Shown: positions 7,164-15,065, counted from the first letter of the stretch. The stretch is 16,315 nt of DNA from Deltaproteobacteria bacterium (GCA_020633895.1 JACKCT010000032.1:1-16315); one strand, 5' to 3'. The notes: generated by a model from the letters alone, not told the origin. Numbers and translations are program-made.

Positions 7164-8551
7164 CGACGACGAGGATGACGCGCGCGCTGGCCGCGCTGGC
7201 GATGGGGTGCCTGTTGCTGATGGCGGTCCCCGCCGCGGGATCGGCGCAGGATTCGGGGACAATGCCGGTGCTGACCAATCAGCCCGGCGGACCGAACCTC
7301 AATCCGGCGATCGACCTGTTTTTTCAAAGCTATTTTCTGATGCAGAACGACAACGACTTTGACCGCACCGATCCGATCTACGACGCCAACGGCCGGACGG
7401 TGGGCGTGCTGGCGACGACGTTCCGCCCGGGCCTGACCTTCACGCCGATCGACGGGATCACACTGCGGTACGTCTTGGAGATCGGCGAGAACGTCTGGAG
7501 TCGCAACGATCTGGACGACATCGACCCCAACGCCGAGGAGCAGGCGCTGGTGCGTCACAAGGAAGTGTGGGCCCAGGTCGTCTCGCCGGATGAACGTTTC
7601 GGCATCCGCTCGGGCTATCAGTATTTCTACGATCCCACGCACCTGGTGCTGGATCGCCACATGGGCGCGGTGACGCTGTTCACGCAGTGGAACACGGGCC
7701 GCGTGAGCGTGGCGGCCGGGCAGGTGCCCGACACGATCTACGAAGGGCTCGCGGCGACGAACGACGCGGACACGCGCAACGATAACAATTTCGAGCAGGA
7801 CGATTTCGTCTTCGCCGCGTGGGGCGAACTTTTGCAGGACCATGTCTGGCAGCTCAACCCCGGTGTGTTTGTGCGTTGGGATAAGACGGAGGTGGAGCGG
7901 CCCAAGACCGTCGTCAGCGCGCTGGCGAACGTCTTCTGGCGCCACGCGGAGCACGGCACGCTGGAACTGGACGTGGTCGGGCAACTCGGCCGGCACGAAA
8001 ACGCGGGTCTGGATAACCGGGACGTGGACATCATGGCCGGGGCGGCCCAGCTTGTCCTGGACTATCGCTTCCCGGTGATCGGCACGCGCACGGCGGTGTT
8101 GTATTTTTCCGGCGACGACGGCGACCGCTACGACCAAAACGACACCGGGTTCGAGTACTCGGGCTGGTCCAAGAGCCGCACGATGCTGCTGTCGGAAAAC
8201 CGGCTGTATGACCGCTACGACAATCTGGACGAGCGCGCCGCCGCGCAAAAGGCCGGGCTGGTGCTGGCCGACGAGGAATTTTCCGTGCGTTTCGCCGACA
8301 GCCTGCGGTGCTTCGCCATCCTGGGCGCCGGATTCACCCGCGACGGCGCCAACACCGACGGCGAGACGTTCCTGGGCGGGGAAGGGCATCTGGGTGTCGA
8401 GTTCGCGCCCTATGACGGCCACGCGTCGTTCCTGCTGATGGGCGGCGGGCTGTTGCCGGGCAAGGCGGCGTCCCAGTTGCAAAACGAGATCAATCGCGAC
8501 TCCCAGGATCCCATCGGCTCGATGCAGGCGTCGATGAGCCTGTCGTTCTAG
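7160..8551 (+). CDS. Predicted outer-membrane beta-barrel (porin-like)
   Basis: A 463-aa protein with a type I signal peptide: basic start, hydrophobic core about 9-23, cleavage likely after Ala29 in GSA|QD. The mature part alternates polar and hydrophobic residues with many Tyr, Trp and Phe, has Asp/Asn-rich loop-like turns, and ends SMSLSF. A C-terminal Phe after alternating residues is the usual recognition signature for outer-membrane barrel assembly. The length suits a barrel of roughly 16-18 strands; I cannot name the family. It overlaps the glycosidase stop by 4 nt, so the two are translationally coupled, which suggests it carries the released sugar, or the substrate, across the outer membrane. 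A LAMGC stretch (13-17) resembles a lipobox, but long hydrophobic sequence follows it, so signal peptidase I cleavage is preferred. Confidence 0.8.
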   Translation: MTTTRMTRALAALAMGCLLLMAVPAAGSAQDSGTMPVLTNQPGGPNLNPAIDLFFQSYFLMQNDNDFDRTDPIYDANGRTVGVLATTFRPGLTFTPIDGITLRYVLEIGENVWSRNDLDDIDPNAEEQALVRHKEVWAQVVSPDERFGIRSGYQYFYDPTHLVLDRHMGAVTLFTQWNTGRVSVAAGQVPDTIYEGLAATNDADTRNDNNFEQDDFVFAAWGELLQDHVWQLNPGVFVRWDKTEVERPKTVVSALANVFWRHAEHGTLELDVVGQLGRHENAGLDNRDVDIMAGAAQLVLDYRFPVIGTRTAVLYFSGDDGDRYDQNDTGFEYSGWSKSRTMLLSENRLYDRYDNLDERAAAQKAGLVLADEEFSVRFADSLRCFAILGAGFTRDGANTDGETFLGGEGHLGVEFAPYDGHASFLLMGGGLLPGKAASQLQNEINRDSQDPIGSMQASMSLSF

Positions 8552-8561
8552 GCGTCGTCGG

Positions 8562-9653
8562 ATGGCGCGCGTCGAACTTCGCCGACTGGTCAAGCGATTC
8601 GGGGACACCCTGGTCATCGACCGCTGCGACCTGACCGTCGAGGACAAGGAATTCCTCGTCCTGGTCGGCCCGTCCGGGTGCGGCAAGTCGACCCTGCTGC
8701 GCATGATCGCGGGCCTGGAGGCGGCCACCGAGGGCGAGATCGCCATCGACGGCGCGCGGGTCAACGACGTCGCCCCCAAGGACCGGGGCATCGCCATGGT
8801 CTTTCAGAACTACGCCCTCTATCCCCACATGCGTGTCTACGACAACATGGCCTTCGGCCTGAAGATGCGCGGCCACGACAAGGCCGACATCGACCGGCGG
8901 GTGCGCGAGGCGGCGCGGGTGTTGGAACTCGAGCCCCTGCTGGCGCGCAAGCCCTCCCAACTTTCCGGCGGCCAACGTCAGCGTGTGGCGATGGGGCGCG
9001 CGATCGTGCGTCAGCCGAAGGTGTTTTTGTTCGACGAACCGCTGTCCAACTTGGACGCGAAACTGCGCGTTCAGATGCGCCTGGAGATCAAGCGCCTGCA
9101 CGAGCGCCTGGCGACGACCATCATCTACGTCACGCACGACCAGGTGGAGGCGATGACCCTGGCCGACCGCATCGCGTTGATGGACAAGGGCGTGTTGCAG
9201 CAGGTGGCGCCGCCCCAGACCATGTACGACGCACCGGCCAATCGCTTCGTCGCCGGGTTCCTGGGCAGTCCGGGGATGAACTTCGTGCCTGTTGCTATTG
9301 AACGCGACGGGTCGTTTTTCTTCGCGAAGAACGAGTCGCTGGCGCTGCCGCTGGCCGAGGGCGTCGCGGCGTTGTCGGCGTTTGAGGGAAAGCAGGTGGT
9401 GCTGGGCGTGCGTCCGGAGGATGTCCACCTGACGCAGCGCGAAGACAAGCCCGATCATGCCGTCGACGTGTCGATGCGTCTGATTGAGCCGCTGGGCTCG
9501 TCGGTCGTTCTTTTCGGCGAGGTCGGCCCGCACCCCATGGCCGTTGCCGCCCCGCCGGGCACCGCCGCCCGCGTCGGCGTGACGCGCACGGTGTACGTGG
9601 ACATGAGCAAGGTGCTGTTTTTCGACCCGTCGACGGGTGAACGAATATCGTGA
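8562..9653 (+). CDS. Sugar ABC transporter ATP-binding protein (MalK/UgpC/MsmX type)
   Basis: A 363-aa ATPase of a CUT1-type carbohydrate importer. It has Walker [10 protein letters not shown] (36-44), Q-loop Gln82, signature LSGGQRQR (134-141), Walker B VFLFDEP (154-160), the D-loop after it, and H-loop His192 in YVTHDQ. A C-terminal regulatory region (about 235-358) with LGVRPEDV (281-288) is the OB/TOBE fold that contacts permeases and sometimes regulators in the MalK group. The length matches the family norm of about 350-370. It starts 10 bp after the porin stop. No clear ribosome site precedes the ATG, so coupling to upstream translation is likely. Orthologues are often labelled ugpC or msmX, but the binding protein here points to hexose rather than glycerol phosphate. 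It energises the two permeases at 11087 and 11962. Confidence 0.96.
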   Translation: MARVELRRLVKRFGDTLVIDRCDLTVEDKEFLVLVGPSGCGKSTLLRMIAGLEAATEGEIAIDGARVNDVAPKDRGIAMVFQNYALYPHMRVYDNMAFGLKMRGHDKADIDRRVREAARVLELEPLLARKPSQLSGGQRQRVAMGRAIVRQPKVFLFDEPLSNLDAKLRVQMRLEIKRLHERLATTIIYVTHDQVEAMTLADRIALMDKGVLQQVAPPQTMYDAPANRFVAGFLGSPGMNFVPVAIERDGSFFFAKNESLALPLAEGVAALSAFEGKQVVLGVRPEDVHLTQREDKPDHAVDVSMRLIEPLGSSVVLFGEVGPHPMAVAAPPGTAARVGVTRTVYVDMSKVLFFDPSTGERIS

Positions 9654-9656
9654 GGC

Positions 9657-9679
9657 GTCGGTCGGCGGTCCCGACCGAC
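9657..9679 (+). other. Intercistronic RNA hairpin between ATPase and binding-protein genes
   Basis: GTCGGTCGG (9657-9665) and CCGACCGAC (9671-9679) form a perfect 9-bp GC-rich stem with a 5-nt loop. It fills most of the only sizeable gap inside the operon. No T-tract follows, so it is not a typical intrinsic terminator. An mRNA-stabilising or processing hairpin that raises binding-protein expression is a likely role, by analogy with other solute-binding-protein operons; this is inference. Confidence 0.6.
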
Positions 9680-9690
9680 AATCGACCAAT

Positions 9691-9696
9691 GAGGAG
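9691..9696 (+). promoter_or_regulatory. Ribosome binding site that decides the GTG start at 9703
   Basis: GAGGAG ends 6 nt before the GTG at 9703. The frame extends back to an ATG at 9637 inside the ATPase gene, but that would add 22 polar residues ahead of the lipoprotein signal. The GTG start puts the signal peptide at the N terminus. Confidence 0.8.
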
Positions 9697-9702
9697 AAAT
9701 CG

Positions 9703-11085
9703 GTGAAAGCGAAACGCGTTGCGTGGATGGCCCTGGCGGCTTTGATGGTCGTCGGATTGATCGCCTGCCAACAGTCCAAAGCCCCCGCCGGGCCCCCGGC
9801 CGTGCCGACCCCGGTGCCGGGCGCGTCGGACGAGGCGAAGGCTCCCGCCCCCCAGGGCGGCGACAACGCGGGCGCGCCGTCCGCTCCGGCCGAATCGTTG
9901 GAAGGCGAGTTGACGATCTTCTCCTGGTGGACCGCCGGAGGCGAGGCGGACGGCCTGGCCGAACTCATCAAGGTCTTTGAGCAAAAATATCCCAAGGTGA
10001 AGGTCGTCAACGCGGCCGTGGCCGGGGGCGCGGGCACGAACGCCAAGGCCGTGCTCAAAACGCGCATGCTCGGCGGCGACCCGCCGGGGACGTTCCAGGT
10101 GCACGGCGGATCGGAACTGATCGAGACATGGGTCGACGCGGGCCTGATGGCGCCGATCACCAACCTCTTCGCCCTGGAAGGCTGGAAGAGCGCCTTCCCC
10201 GAGCAGCTTGTGGACATGGTCAGTAAGGACGGCGAGATCTACGCCGTGCCCTCCAACGTCCATCGCGGCAACATGCTTTGGTACAACAAGGCGGTCTTCG
10301 ACAAGGCGGGCGTGGCCGCCGTGCCGACCAACTTCGACGAATGGATCGCCGCCTGCGAGAAGATCAAGGCGACGGGCGTCACGCCCCTCGCGCTGGCCTC
10401 GCGCAACAAATGGCCGGTGCTGCATCTGTTCGAAAATCTTCTGGTCGAGGCGGGGGGCACCGATTTTTATCGCGAGCTTTTCGCCGGGAAAGTGCCTTGG
10501 ACGGATGCGCGCGTGAAGACGGCGCTGGAACATCTGGCGGCGCTGCTCAAATACGTGAACAAGGACCACGCGGCGCTGACCTGGGATCAGGCGTCCGGCC
10601 AGGTGCAGCAGGGCAAGGCGGCGATGAACGTCATGGGCGACTGGGCCAAGGGCTACTACACGGCCCAGGGTTGGAAGCCGGGCGAGGAATACGACGCCGC
10701 CCCGACGCCGGGGACGGGCGGCGTGTTCTTTGTCGTCACCGACACCTTCGGCCTGCCGGCCAAGGCGCCGAATCCGGACCTGACGCGGGCGTTCCTCAAG
10801 GTCGTCGGCTCGGTGGAGGGCCAGCTCAACTTTAACCCGAAGAAGGGCTCCATCCCCGCCCGCACCGACGTGCCGCGCGGCGCCTTCGACGTCATCGCGC
10901 AACGCACCATGGACGATTTCGCCAAGGATACGCTGGTACCCAGCGCGGCCCACGGCTCGGCGGTCAAGGAGGCGTTCGTCGTGGAGATGAACGACGCCCT
11001 GTCCGTGTTCCTCTCGCGCAAGAACGTGGACAAGACCGCGAGCGCGCTGCAGCAGGCGGCCTCCGACACGGGCGTCGTGCAATAA
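9703..11085 (+). CDS. GtsA-like sugar ABC transporter substrate-binding lipoprotein
   Basis: A 460-aa extracytoplasmic sugar-binding protein of the CUT1 class. The GTG start gives a short basic N terminus, hydrophobic core and lipobox LIAC with lipidated Cys22. A Pro/Ala-rich tether (about 23-66) precedes the binding fold. Segments recall Pseudomonas GtsA and Thermus glucose/galactose-binding proteins: SWWTAGGEA (74-82), VAGG (106-109), GDPPGT (125-130), PSNVHRGNMLWYNK (183-196), MGDWAKG (311-317), KKGSIPAR (380-387) and LVPSAAHG (411-418). A monosaccharide such as glucose, galactose or mannose is therefore the most likely ligand, which fits the glycosidase at the head of the operon. The hairpin just upstream suggests expression set apart from the ATPase. 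The next gene begins 1 nt after its stop. Confidence 0.94.
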   Translation: MKAKRVAWMALAALMVVGLIACQQSKAPAGPPAVPTPVPGASDEAKAPAPQGGDNAGAPSAPAESLEGELTIFSWWTAGGEADGLAELIKVFEQKYPKVKVVNAAVAGGAGTNAKAVLKTRMLGGDPPGTFQVHGGSELIETWVDAGLMAPITNLFALEGWKSAFPEQLVDMVSKDGEIYAVPSNVHRGNMLWYNKAVFDKAGVAAVPTNFDEWIAACEKIKATGVTPLALASRNKWPVLHLFENLLVEAGGTDFYRELFAGKVPWTDARVKTALEHLAALLKYVNKDHAALTWDQASGQVQQGKAAMNVMGDWAKGYYTAQGWKPGEEYDAAPTPGTGGVFFVVTDTFGLPAKAPNPDLTRAFLKVVGSVEGQLNFNPKKGSIPARTDVPRGAFDVIAQRTMDDFAKDTLVPSAAHGSAVKEAFVVEMNDALSVFLSRKNVDKTASALQQAASDTGVVQ

Positions 11086-11086
11086 T

Positions 11087-11965
11087 ATGCGCCAAGCCGG
11101 GTCCGAAACGCGCCTGTCCCTGGCGTTGTTGATCCCGTCGCTGATCGGCGTGGCGGTGTTCGTCTACGGGTTCATCGCGTGGACGGGGTACATCTCGCTG
11201 ACCGATTGGCGCGGGCTGCTGCCCGACTATGCGCTCAAGGGCTTCGGCCAGTACAAACAACTCTTCAACCACCCGCGCTTTCGTCAGGATCTGGTCAACA
11301 CCGGCGTGTTCACGCTGATGTTTCTGGCGGGCAACCTCTTCCTCGGCCTGACCCTCGCCACGCTGCTTGACCGTCGTCTGCGTGGCGCGGGGTTCTTTCG
11401 CAGCCTGTTCATGTTTCCCATGGCCGTCTCGTTCGTGGTGACGGGCACCGTGTGGGTGTGGATCTTCAACCCCGACTCGGGCCTGAACCGCATCTTCACC
11501 GCTCTGGGATTCGACACGGCCGACTGGGGCTGGATCACCGATGAACGCATGGCGCTGGTCTGCGTGGGGCTGGCGGCGATCTGGCAGATGGCGGGCTTTA
11601 CCATGGCCCAGTATTTGGCGGGGCTGAAGGGCATCAGCGATGATCTGCGCGAGGCGGCGCGCATCGACGGGGCGAACGAGGCGCAAATCTTCCGACACAT
11701 CCTGCTGCCTCAACTCTGGCCGGTGACGGTCGGGGCGATTGTGATTCTGGGGCACATCAGCTTGAAAATCTTCGACCTCGTCTACGTCATGACGCAGGGC
11801 GGACCGGGCCGGGCGACGGATATGCCGGGCATCTATATGTTCGAGATCACCTTTCGCGGCGACTTCTTCGCGCGGGGGGCGGCCATCGCGATCGTCATGC
11901 TCGCCATGGTGGCGCTGTTGATCGTGCCGTACTTGATTTATTCGCGAAGGATGGACGCGGCATGA
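11087..11965 (+). CDS. Sugar ABC transporter permease (MalF/UgpA/GtsB type)
   Basis: A 292-aa inner-membrane permease with six predicted helices, at about 9-36, 72-94, 101-127, 154-178, 210-234 and 262-285. The cytoplasmic EAA loop that docks on the ATPase is clear: EAARIDGA at 189-196, with the usual LP at 207-208. The length is typical of the shorter MalF-type subunits. It starts 1 nt after the binding-protein stop and overlaps the next permease by 4 nt (ATGA), so it should be made in step with both. It should pair with the 11962 permease to form the translocation channel for the captured sugar. Confidence 0.95.
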   Translation: MRQAGSETRLSLALLIPSLIGVAVFVYGFIAWTGYISLTDWRGLLPDYALKGFGQYKQLFNHPRFRQDLVNTGVFTLMFLAGNLFLGLTLATLLDRRLRGAGFFRSLFMFPMAVSFVVTGTVWVWIFNPDSGLNRIFTALGFDTADWGWITDERMALVCVGLAAIWQMAGFTMAQYLAGLKGISDDLREAARIDGANEAQIFRHILLPQLWPVTVGAIVILGHISLKIFDLVYVMTQGGPGRATDMPGIYMFEITFRGDFFARGAAIAIVMLAMVALLIVPYLIYSRRMDAA

Positions 11966-12810
11966 GCGCGAACGCCGCCGCCTTGCCGGGCGAAGCCGCC
12001 TGGCCGCGCTTCCTGGCCTACGCGCTGCTGGCGACGTTCGCGCTGTTCTTCGTGATGCCGGTGTATGTCATGCTCGCCACCTCGCTCAAGTCGCTGGAGG
12101 AGGCCCAATCCTCGACCATGTGGGCGTGGCCGGCGGCGCTGTCGCTGGACGGCTATCGGGCGGCGTTCGGCAGCCTGTCCCGGGGTCTGATCAACAGCTT
12201 GCTGCTCACGATTCCCGCGACGCTGCTGTCGTCCCTGGCCGGATCGATCAACGGCTACTGCCTGTCCAAATGGAAATTTCGCGGATCGAACACGCTGTTC
12301 ACGCTGCTGCTGTTCGGCATGTTCATCCCCTACCAATCCATCTTGATCCCGCTCGTCAAATTCATGCAGACCGTCGGGCTCTACAACTCCCTGTTCGGGC
12401 TGATTTTGGTGCATGTGGTGTATGGGCTGCCGATCACGACGCTCATTTTTCGCAACTACTACGCCACGATCCCCGACGAGCTGGTCGAGGCCGGGCGCAT
12501 CGACGGGGCGGGGCTGCTACGCACCTATTGGTACATCTTCCTGCCGATCTCGATGCCGAGTTTCATCGTCGTGGCGATCTGGCAGTTCACGAACATCTGG
12601 AACGAGTTCCTTTTCGCCGTCACGCTGACCTCGTCGCCCGAAACGCAGCCGGTGACGGTCGCGCTGCAAAACCTCGGCGGCTCGATGATCTCCCAATGGA
12701 ACACGCAGATGGCCGGCGCGTTGATCGCGTCCGTCCCGACGCTGTTGATCTACATCGTCCTGGGCAAATATTTCGTCGGCGGCATGCTGGCGGGATCGGT
12801 GAAGGGCTGA
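11962..12810 (+). CDS. Sugar ABC transporter permease (MalG/UgpE/GtsC type)
   Basis: A 282-aa inner-membrane permease with six predicted helices, at about 18-42, 77-101, 108-132, 139-165, 196-221 and 248-275. The EAA loop reads EAGRIDGAG (176-184) with LP at 194-195, as in MalG-type partners. The ATG overlaps the previous stop by 4 nt and has AAGGA at 11947-11951. It is the last gene of the plus-strand unit that begins at 4986. Twenty bp beyond its stop lies the nested palindromic element, which may also end the transcript. No cytoplasmic glycosidase, sugar kinase or transcription regulator follows it. Confidence 0.95.
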   Translation: MSANAAALPGEAAWPRFLAYALLATFALFFVMPVYVMLATSLKSLEEAQSSTMWAWPAALSLDGYRAAFGSLSRGLINSLLLTIPATLLSSLAGSINGYCLSKWKFRGSNTLFTLLLFGMFIPYQSILIPLVKFMQTVGLYNSLFGLILVHVVYGLPITTLIFRNYYATIPDELVEAGRIDGAGLLRTYWYIFLPISMPSFIVVAIWQFTNIWNEFLFAVTLTSSPETQPVTVALQNLGGSMISQWNTQMAGALIASVPTLLIYIVLGKYFVGGMLAGSVKG

Positions 12811-12830
12811 CGCGTCGTCGAGGTGCGCAT

Positions 12831-12936
12831 GGGTGCCACACTTTCACAACGCCGTGGGCGTTGGGAAGGTGTGAATTCCTCATCGAAGATGTTCACACCT
12901 TTTCTCGAACTTCGTTCTCGCAAAAATGTGGCACCC
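12831..12936. repeat. Nested inverted-repeat element, REP/MITE-like
   Basis: A 106-bp element bounded by perfect 10-bp inverted repeats, GGGTGCCACA (12831-12840) and TGTGGCACCC (12927-12936). Inside are three further hairpins. CAACGCC/GGCGTTG lies at 12847-12853 and 12857-12863. AAGGTGTGAA/TTCACACCTT lies at 12866-12875 and 12892-12901, with its own CATC/GATG tip. GAAC/GTTC lies at 12907-12910 and 12914-12917. Either strand could fold into a cloverleaf-like multi-arm structure. It contains no ORF and sits between convergent genes. Its form fits a REP/BIME or miniature transposable element, and it may act as a two-way transcription barrier. No second copy was seen in the window. Confidence 0.75.
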
Positions 12937-12952
12937 GGCTACTGCGCGGCAC

Positions 12953-14302
12953 TCACCAGTAATACTTCAAATACGCGAAGCCCGAGTCCGGCGCGCCGTA
13001 CGACTTGCCGTTGAGCGGCAGTTCGTATCCGCCGAATTCGCTGGGGACGGGGCCGAAGGTGAGGTTGGCGCCGAACTGCAGGTCGAGGCTTTGCAGGATG
13101 CTCCAGGCGGCGAAGGTCTGGTAGAAGACGCTGCCGTCGGAGAAGTTGACGATGAGGGAGTCGGAGGTGGTCCACAGGGGGTGGGGCTGGAGCGTGATGT
13201 TGAACGCGGCGTAGTGGCGCCCGGCGTTGACCACTTCGCCCCGGCTCGACGCGCGCTGCACGGCTTCCTGTTGCAGGAGTTCGCCGTAGTCCTCCGGGTC
13301 GTCCTTGCCCAGGCCGTTGTAGTGATACTCGCCGAGCACGTACGGATTCCATCGCCACGCGAAGGCGTAGTCCACGTTCACCACCGCGCGCACGTACGGG
13401 TCCGTTTCGAACCTGTCGCCCAGGTCGTCGGGTTGGGTGTAGGTCGCGGCGGCGCGAAGGCCCGCCTGCCACGCCGGTCCGGCGATGTCGAAACCCACCA
13501 CCGACTTGTCGTAGAGATACCCGCCGGAGACAGCCCAATCGAACTGCATCGCGTTGATGGAGGCCCGCGCGGCGGCGCCGGAACGGTCGTAGTCGATATT
13601 GTCCACCCCATCCGCGCGACGCACCGGCGCGGCGATCATGTCCAGGCTGATCGTGTGGGGCAGGGAAAGGTACACGCGCGCCATGTCCACGCCGACTTTC
13701 TCTTCCTTGTCGATCTCGGTGGGGGAAAACGGCGCGAAGTAGTCGGTGGGATTCCAGAAATACCCCGGCCCCCAGGTGATCGCCGCGCGGCCGAGCGTCA
13801 GGTCCGTGGGGCCCTGGCGATAGCGGATAAAGAGCCGGTCGAAGCCGTGGCGCAGGATCCAGTCGTCGTCCGTGTCTTCCCGTGACAGGTCGAATAGGCG
13901 CGAGGGGGCGGCCTCGGGGAAAAGCGCTTCGAGCAAGGCATCGCCGCCGGGCAGGCGCGCGGCCAGGTCTTCCGCCGCCGCCGTGGCCCGCCGCGTATCG
14001 CCGTAGGTGTAGGAGATTTCGTAGTGGGCGGCGATGTCGATCGGATCGCCGAGGCGCAGATCGGATCGCACGCGGGCGCGGGAGGCGTTGTCCCAGAAGG
14101 TGTTCTGATTGCGCAGGTTCAAATCACGATAGATCTCGTCAACGTACGTCGCCGACGCGAAATTCTTGAAATACCCGCTCAGATCCCACGTCACGTCATC
14201 GCCCTGGACGATGGGACGGGCATGGGCGACCGGCGCCACGGTCGATAGGACCGCCGACATCAGCAGGACCCAGAACAAATTGCGACAAGGTGTTGTCCCC
14301 AT
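12953..14302 (-). CDS. Predicted outer-membrane beta-barrel protein
   Basis: A 449-aa protein with a signal peptide (hydrophobic core about 9-24, cleavage likely after Ala28 in AHA|RP) and a mature part rich in alternating aromatic and polar residues. It ends LKYYW; a terminal aromatic residue is the usual outer-membrane barrel signature. Sequence recurring through the body (RVRSDLRLG, LFIRYRQGPTDLTLGRAAITWGPG, shown here in pieces) looks like long amphipathic strands with Asp-rich turns. The family is not recognised; a porin, exporter or polysaccharide-associated barrel is possible. It converges on the ABC operon and shares no operon in the window. No strong ribosome site precedes the ATG at 14302, so the exact start is less certain than the frame. 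Composition matches the neighbouring genes. Confidence 0.78.
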   Translation of the reverse strand: MGTTPCRNLFWVLLMSAVLSTVAPVAHARPIVQGDDVTWDLSGYFKNFASATYVDEIYRDLNLRNQNTFWDNASRARVRSDLRLGDPIDIAAHYEISYTYGDTRRATAAAEDLAARLPGGDALLEALFPEAAPSRLFDLSREDTDDDWILRHGFDRLFIRYRQGPTDLTLGRAAITWGPGYFWNPTDYFAPFSPTEIDKEEKVGVDMARVYLSLPHTISLDMIAAPVRRADGVDNIDYDRSGAAARASINAMQFDWAVSGGYLYDKSVVGFDIAGPAWQAGLRAAATYTQPDDLGDRFETDPYVRAVVNVDYAFAWRWNPYVLGEYHYNGLGKDDPEDYGELLQQEAVQRASSRGEVVNAGRHYAAFNITLQPHPLWTTSDSLIVNFSDGSVFYQTFAAWSILQSLDLQFGANLTFGPVPSEFGGYELPLNGKSYGAPDSGFAYLKYYW

Positions 14303-14473
14303 AGCCGTAGCGTAGGAAATTTAGGACGCGGGTGAAAGGAAACGAGGAATCACGGTCCTGGAAAAAAATCGACCCGGCTTAACCCGCGCGTTCCGGCGCG
14401 TGTCCAAGGATCGAGGGATGAGAACGCACCCGGGCCATCCCGCCCGGTTTTACAGATCGAGGAGTTCCTAACT
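14303..14473. other. Divergent intergenic region with two hairpins in the 14474 leader
   Basis: A 171-bp gap between divergently transcribed genes. It holds a CGCGC/GCGCG hairpin (14385-14389 with 14396-14400) and a CCGGGC/GCCCGG hairpin (14430-14435 with 14442-14447) followed by TTTTA. The second resembles a small terminator and lies between any promoter and the ribosome site at 14459-14464. I could not assign a convincing promoter on either strand; the most AT-rich spot is 14317-14325. Confidence 0.4.
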
Positions 14474-15040
14474 ATGCGAAAAACCGCAACGATTTTTCTG
14501 TCAGCGATTTTGATTCTCGGCATGGCGACCGTGGCGATGGCTCGGCCCGGCGGCCGGGGCGGCGGTCCCGACGGCGGACCCCATGACAAGGGGATGCACG
14601 GCATCAAGGCCCTGGTTGAAGATCCCGAATTGGCCGCGGAAATCGGCGTGACCGACGAACAGGTTACGAAGATCAAGGCGATTCTGGACGAGAGCAAGGA
14701 CACGCGCAAAGCCCGCCGCGACGAGATGAAAGAGGCGCATGACGCCCTTCGCGACGCGCTGGACGCCGATCCGTTTGACGCCGCCGCCGCCCGTTCCGCC
14801 CACGCCAAGATGCAGGCTCTGCATGCCAAGGCCGGCAACGAGCGCTTCGAGCAGATGGTGAAGATCCGCGAGGTTCTGACCGCCGAGCAGCATCAGGCCC
14901 TGCGCGAGAAAATGCAGGAGATGCGCGGCAAGATCGGCATCCGCAAGGGTCTCAAGCGCGGCGGAGGCGGATTCTGCTCCGACTGCCCCGGCCGTCCCGA
15001 CGGCCCGCCCCCGGATGACGACGAAGGCTTCGACGAATAG
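14474..15040 (+). CDS. Spy/CpxP- or metal-resistance-type periplasmic protein
   Basis: A 188-aa secreted helical protein. The signal peptide is cleaved probably after Ala23 (AMA|RP). A Gly/Pro/His-rich stretch (24-43) is followed by a long, highly charged alpha-helical region (about 44-160). Two LTxxQ-type motifs are visible, VTDEQ (59-63) and LTAEQ (135-139), the hallmark of the Spy/CpxP periplasmic chaperone and heavy-metal-resistance families. These bind unfolded proteins, or damp envelope-stress or metal signalling. The tail carries CSDC (168-171) and an acidic end (180-188), unusual additions that could bind a metal or form a disulfide. GAGGAG at 14459-14464 supports the ATG. A strong terminator follows, so this is a single-gene transcript. 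No sensor kinase or RND efflux genes are adjacent, so the stress it answers is unknown. Confidence 0.82.
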   Translation: MRKTATIFLSAILILGMATVAMARPGGRGGGPDGGPHDKGMHGIKALVEDPELAAEIGVTDEQVTKIKAILDESKDTRKARRDEMKEAHDALRDALDADPFDAAAARSAHAKMQALHAKAGNERFEQMVKIREVLTAEQHQALREKMQEMRGKIGIRKGLKRGGGGFCSDCPGRPDGPPPDDDEGFDE

Positions 15041-15065
15041 TCCAATCCTCCATCGCTGAAACGAC

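Noticed and set aside
4596-7262. Long minus-strand open frame of 888 codons opposite the glycoside hydrolase
   Set aside because: Its product is rich in repeated Val/Arg/His/Gln dipeptides with no domain motif. It lies opposite a protein with a clear signal, catalytic residues and ribosome site. Such frames are common opposite genes in GC-rich DNA.
9625-9638. Perfect 14-bp palindrome (ACCCGTCGACGGGT) as a possible operator
   Set aside because: It lies inside the ATPase coding region near its end, and about one such palindrome is expected by chance in a window of this size. There is no second site and no regulator gene to support it.
9637-9702. N-terminal extension of the sugar-binding protein from the ATG at 9637
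   Set aside because: It would put 22 polar residues ahead of the lipoprotein signal, overlap the ATPase gene and span the hairpin. The GTG at 9703 has a GAGGAG site and gives a proper lipobox.
7136-11082. Further long minus-strand frames opposite the porin, ATPase and binding-protein genes
   Set aside because: They overlap each other and well-supported plus-strand genes, have the same Arg/His/Ala-rich shadow composition, and show no recognisable domain.
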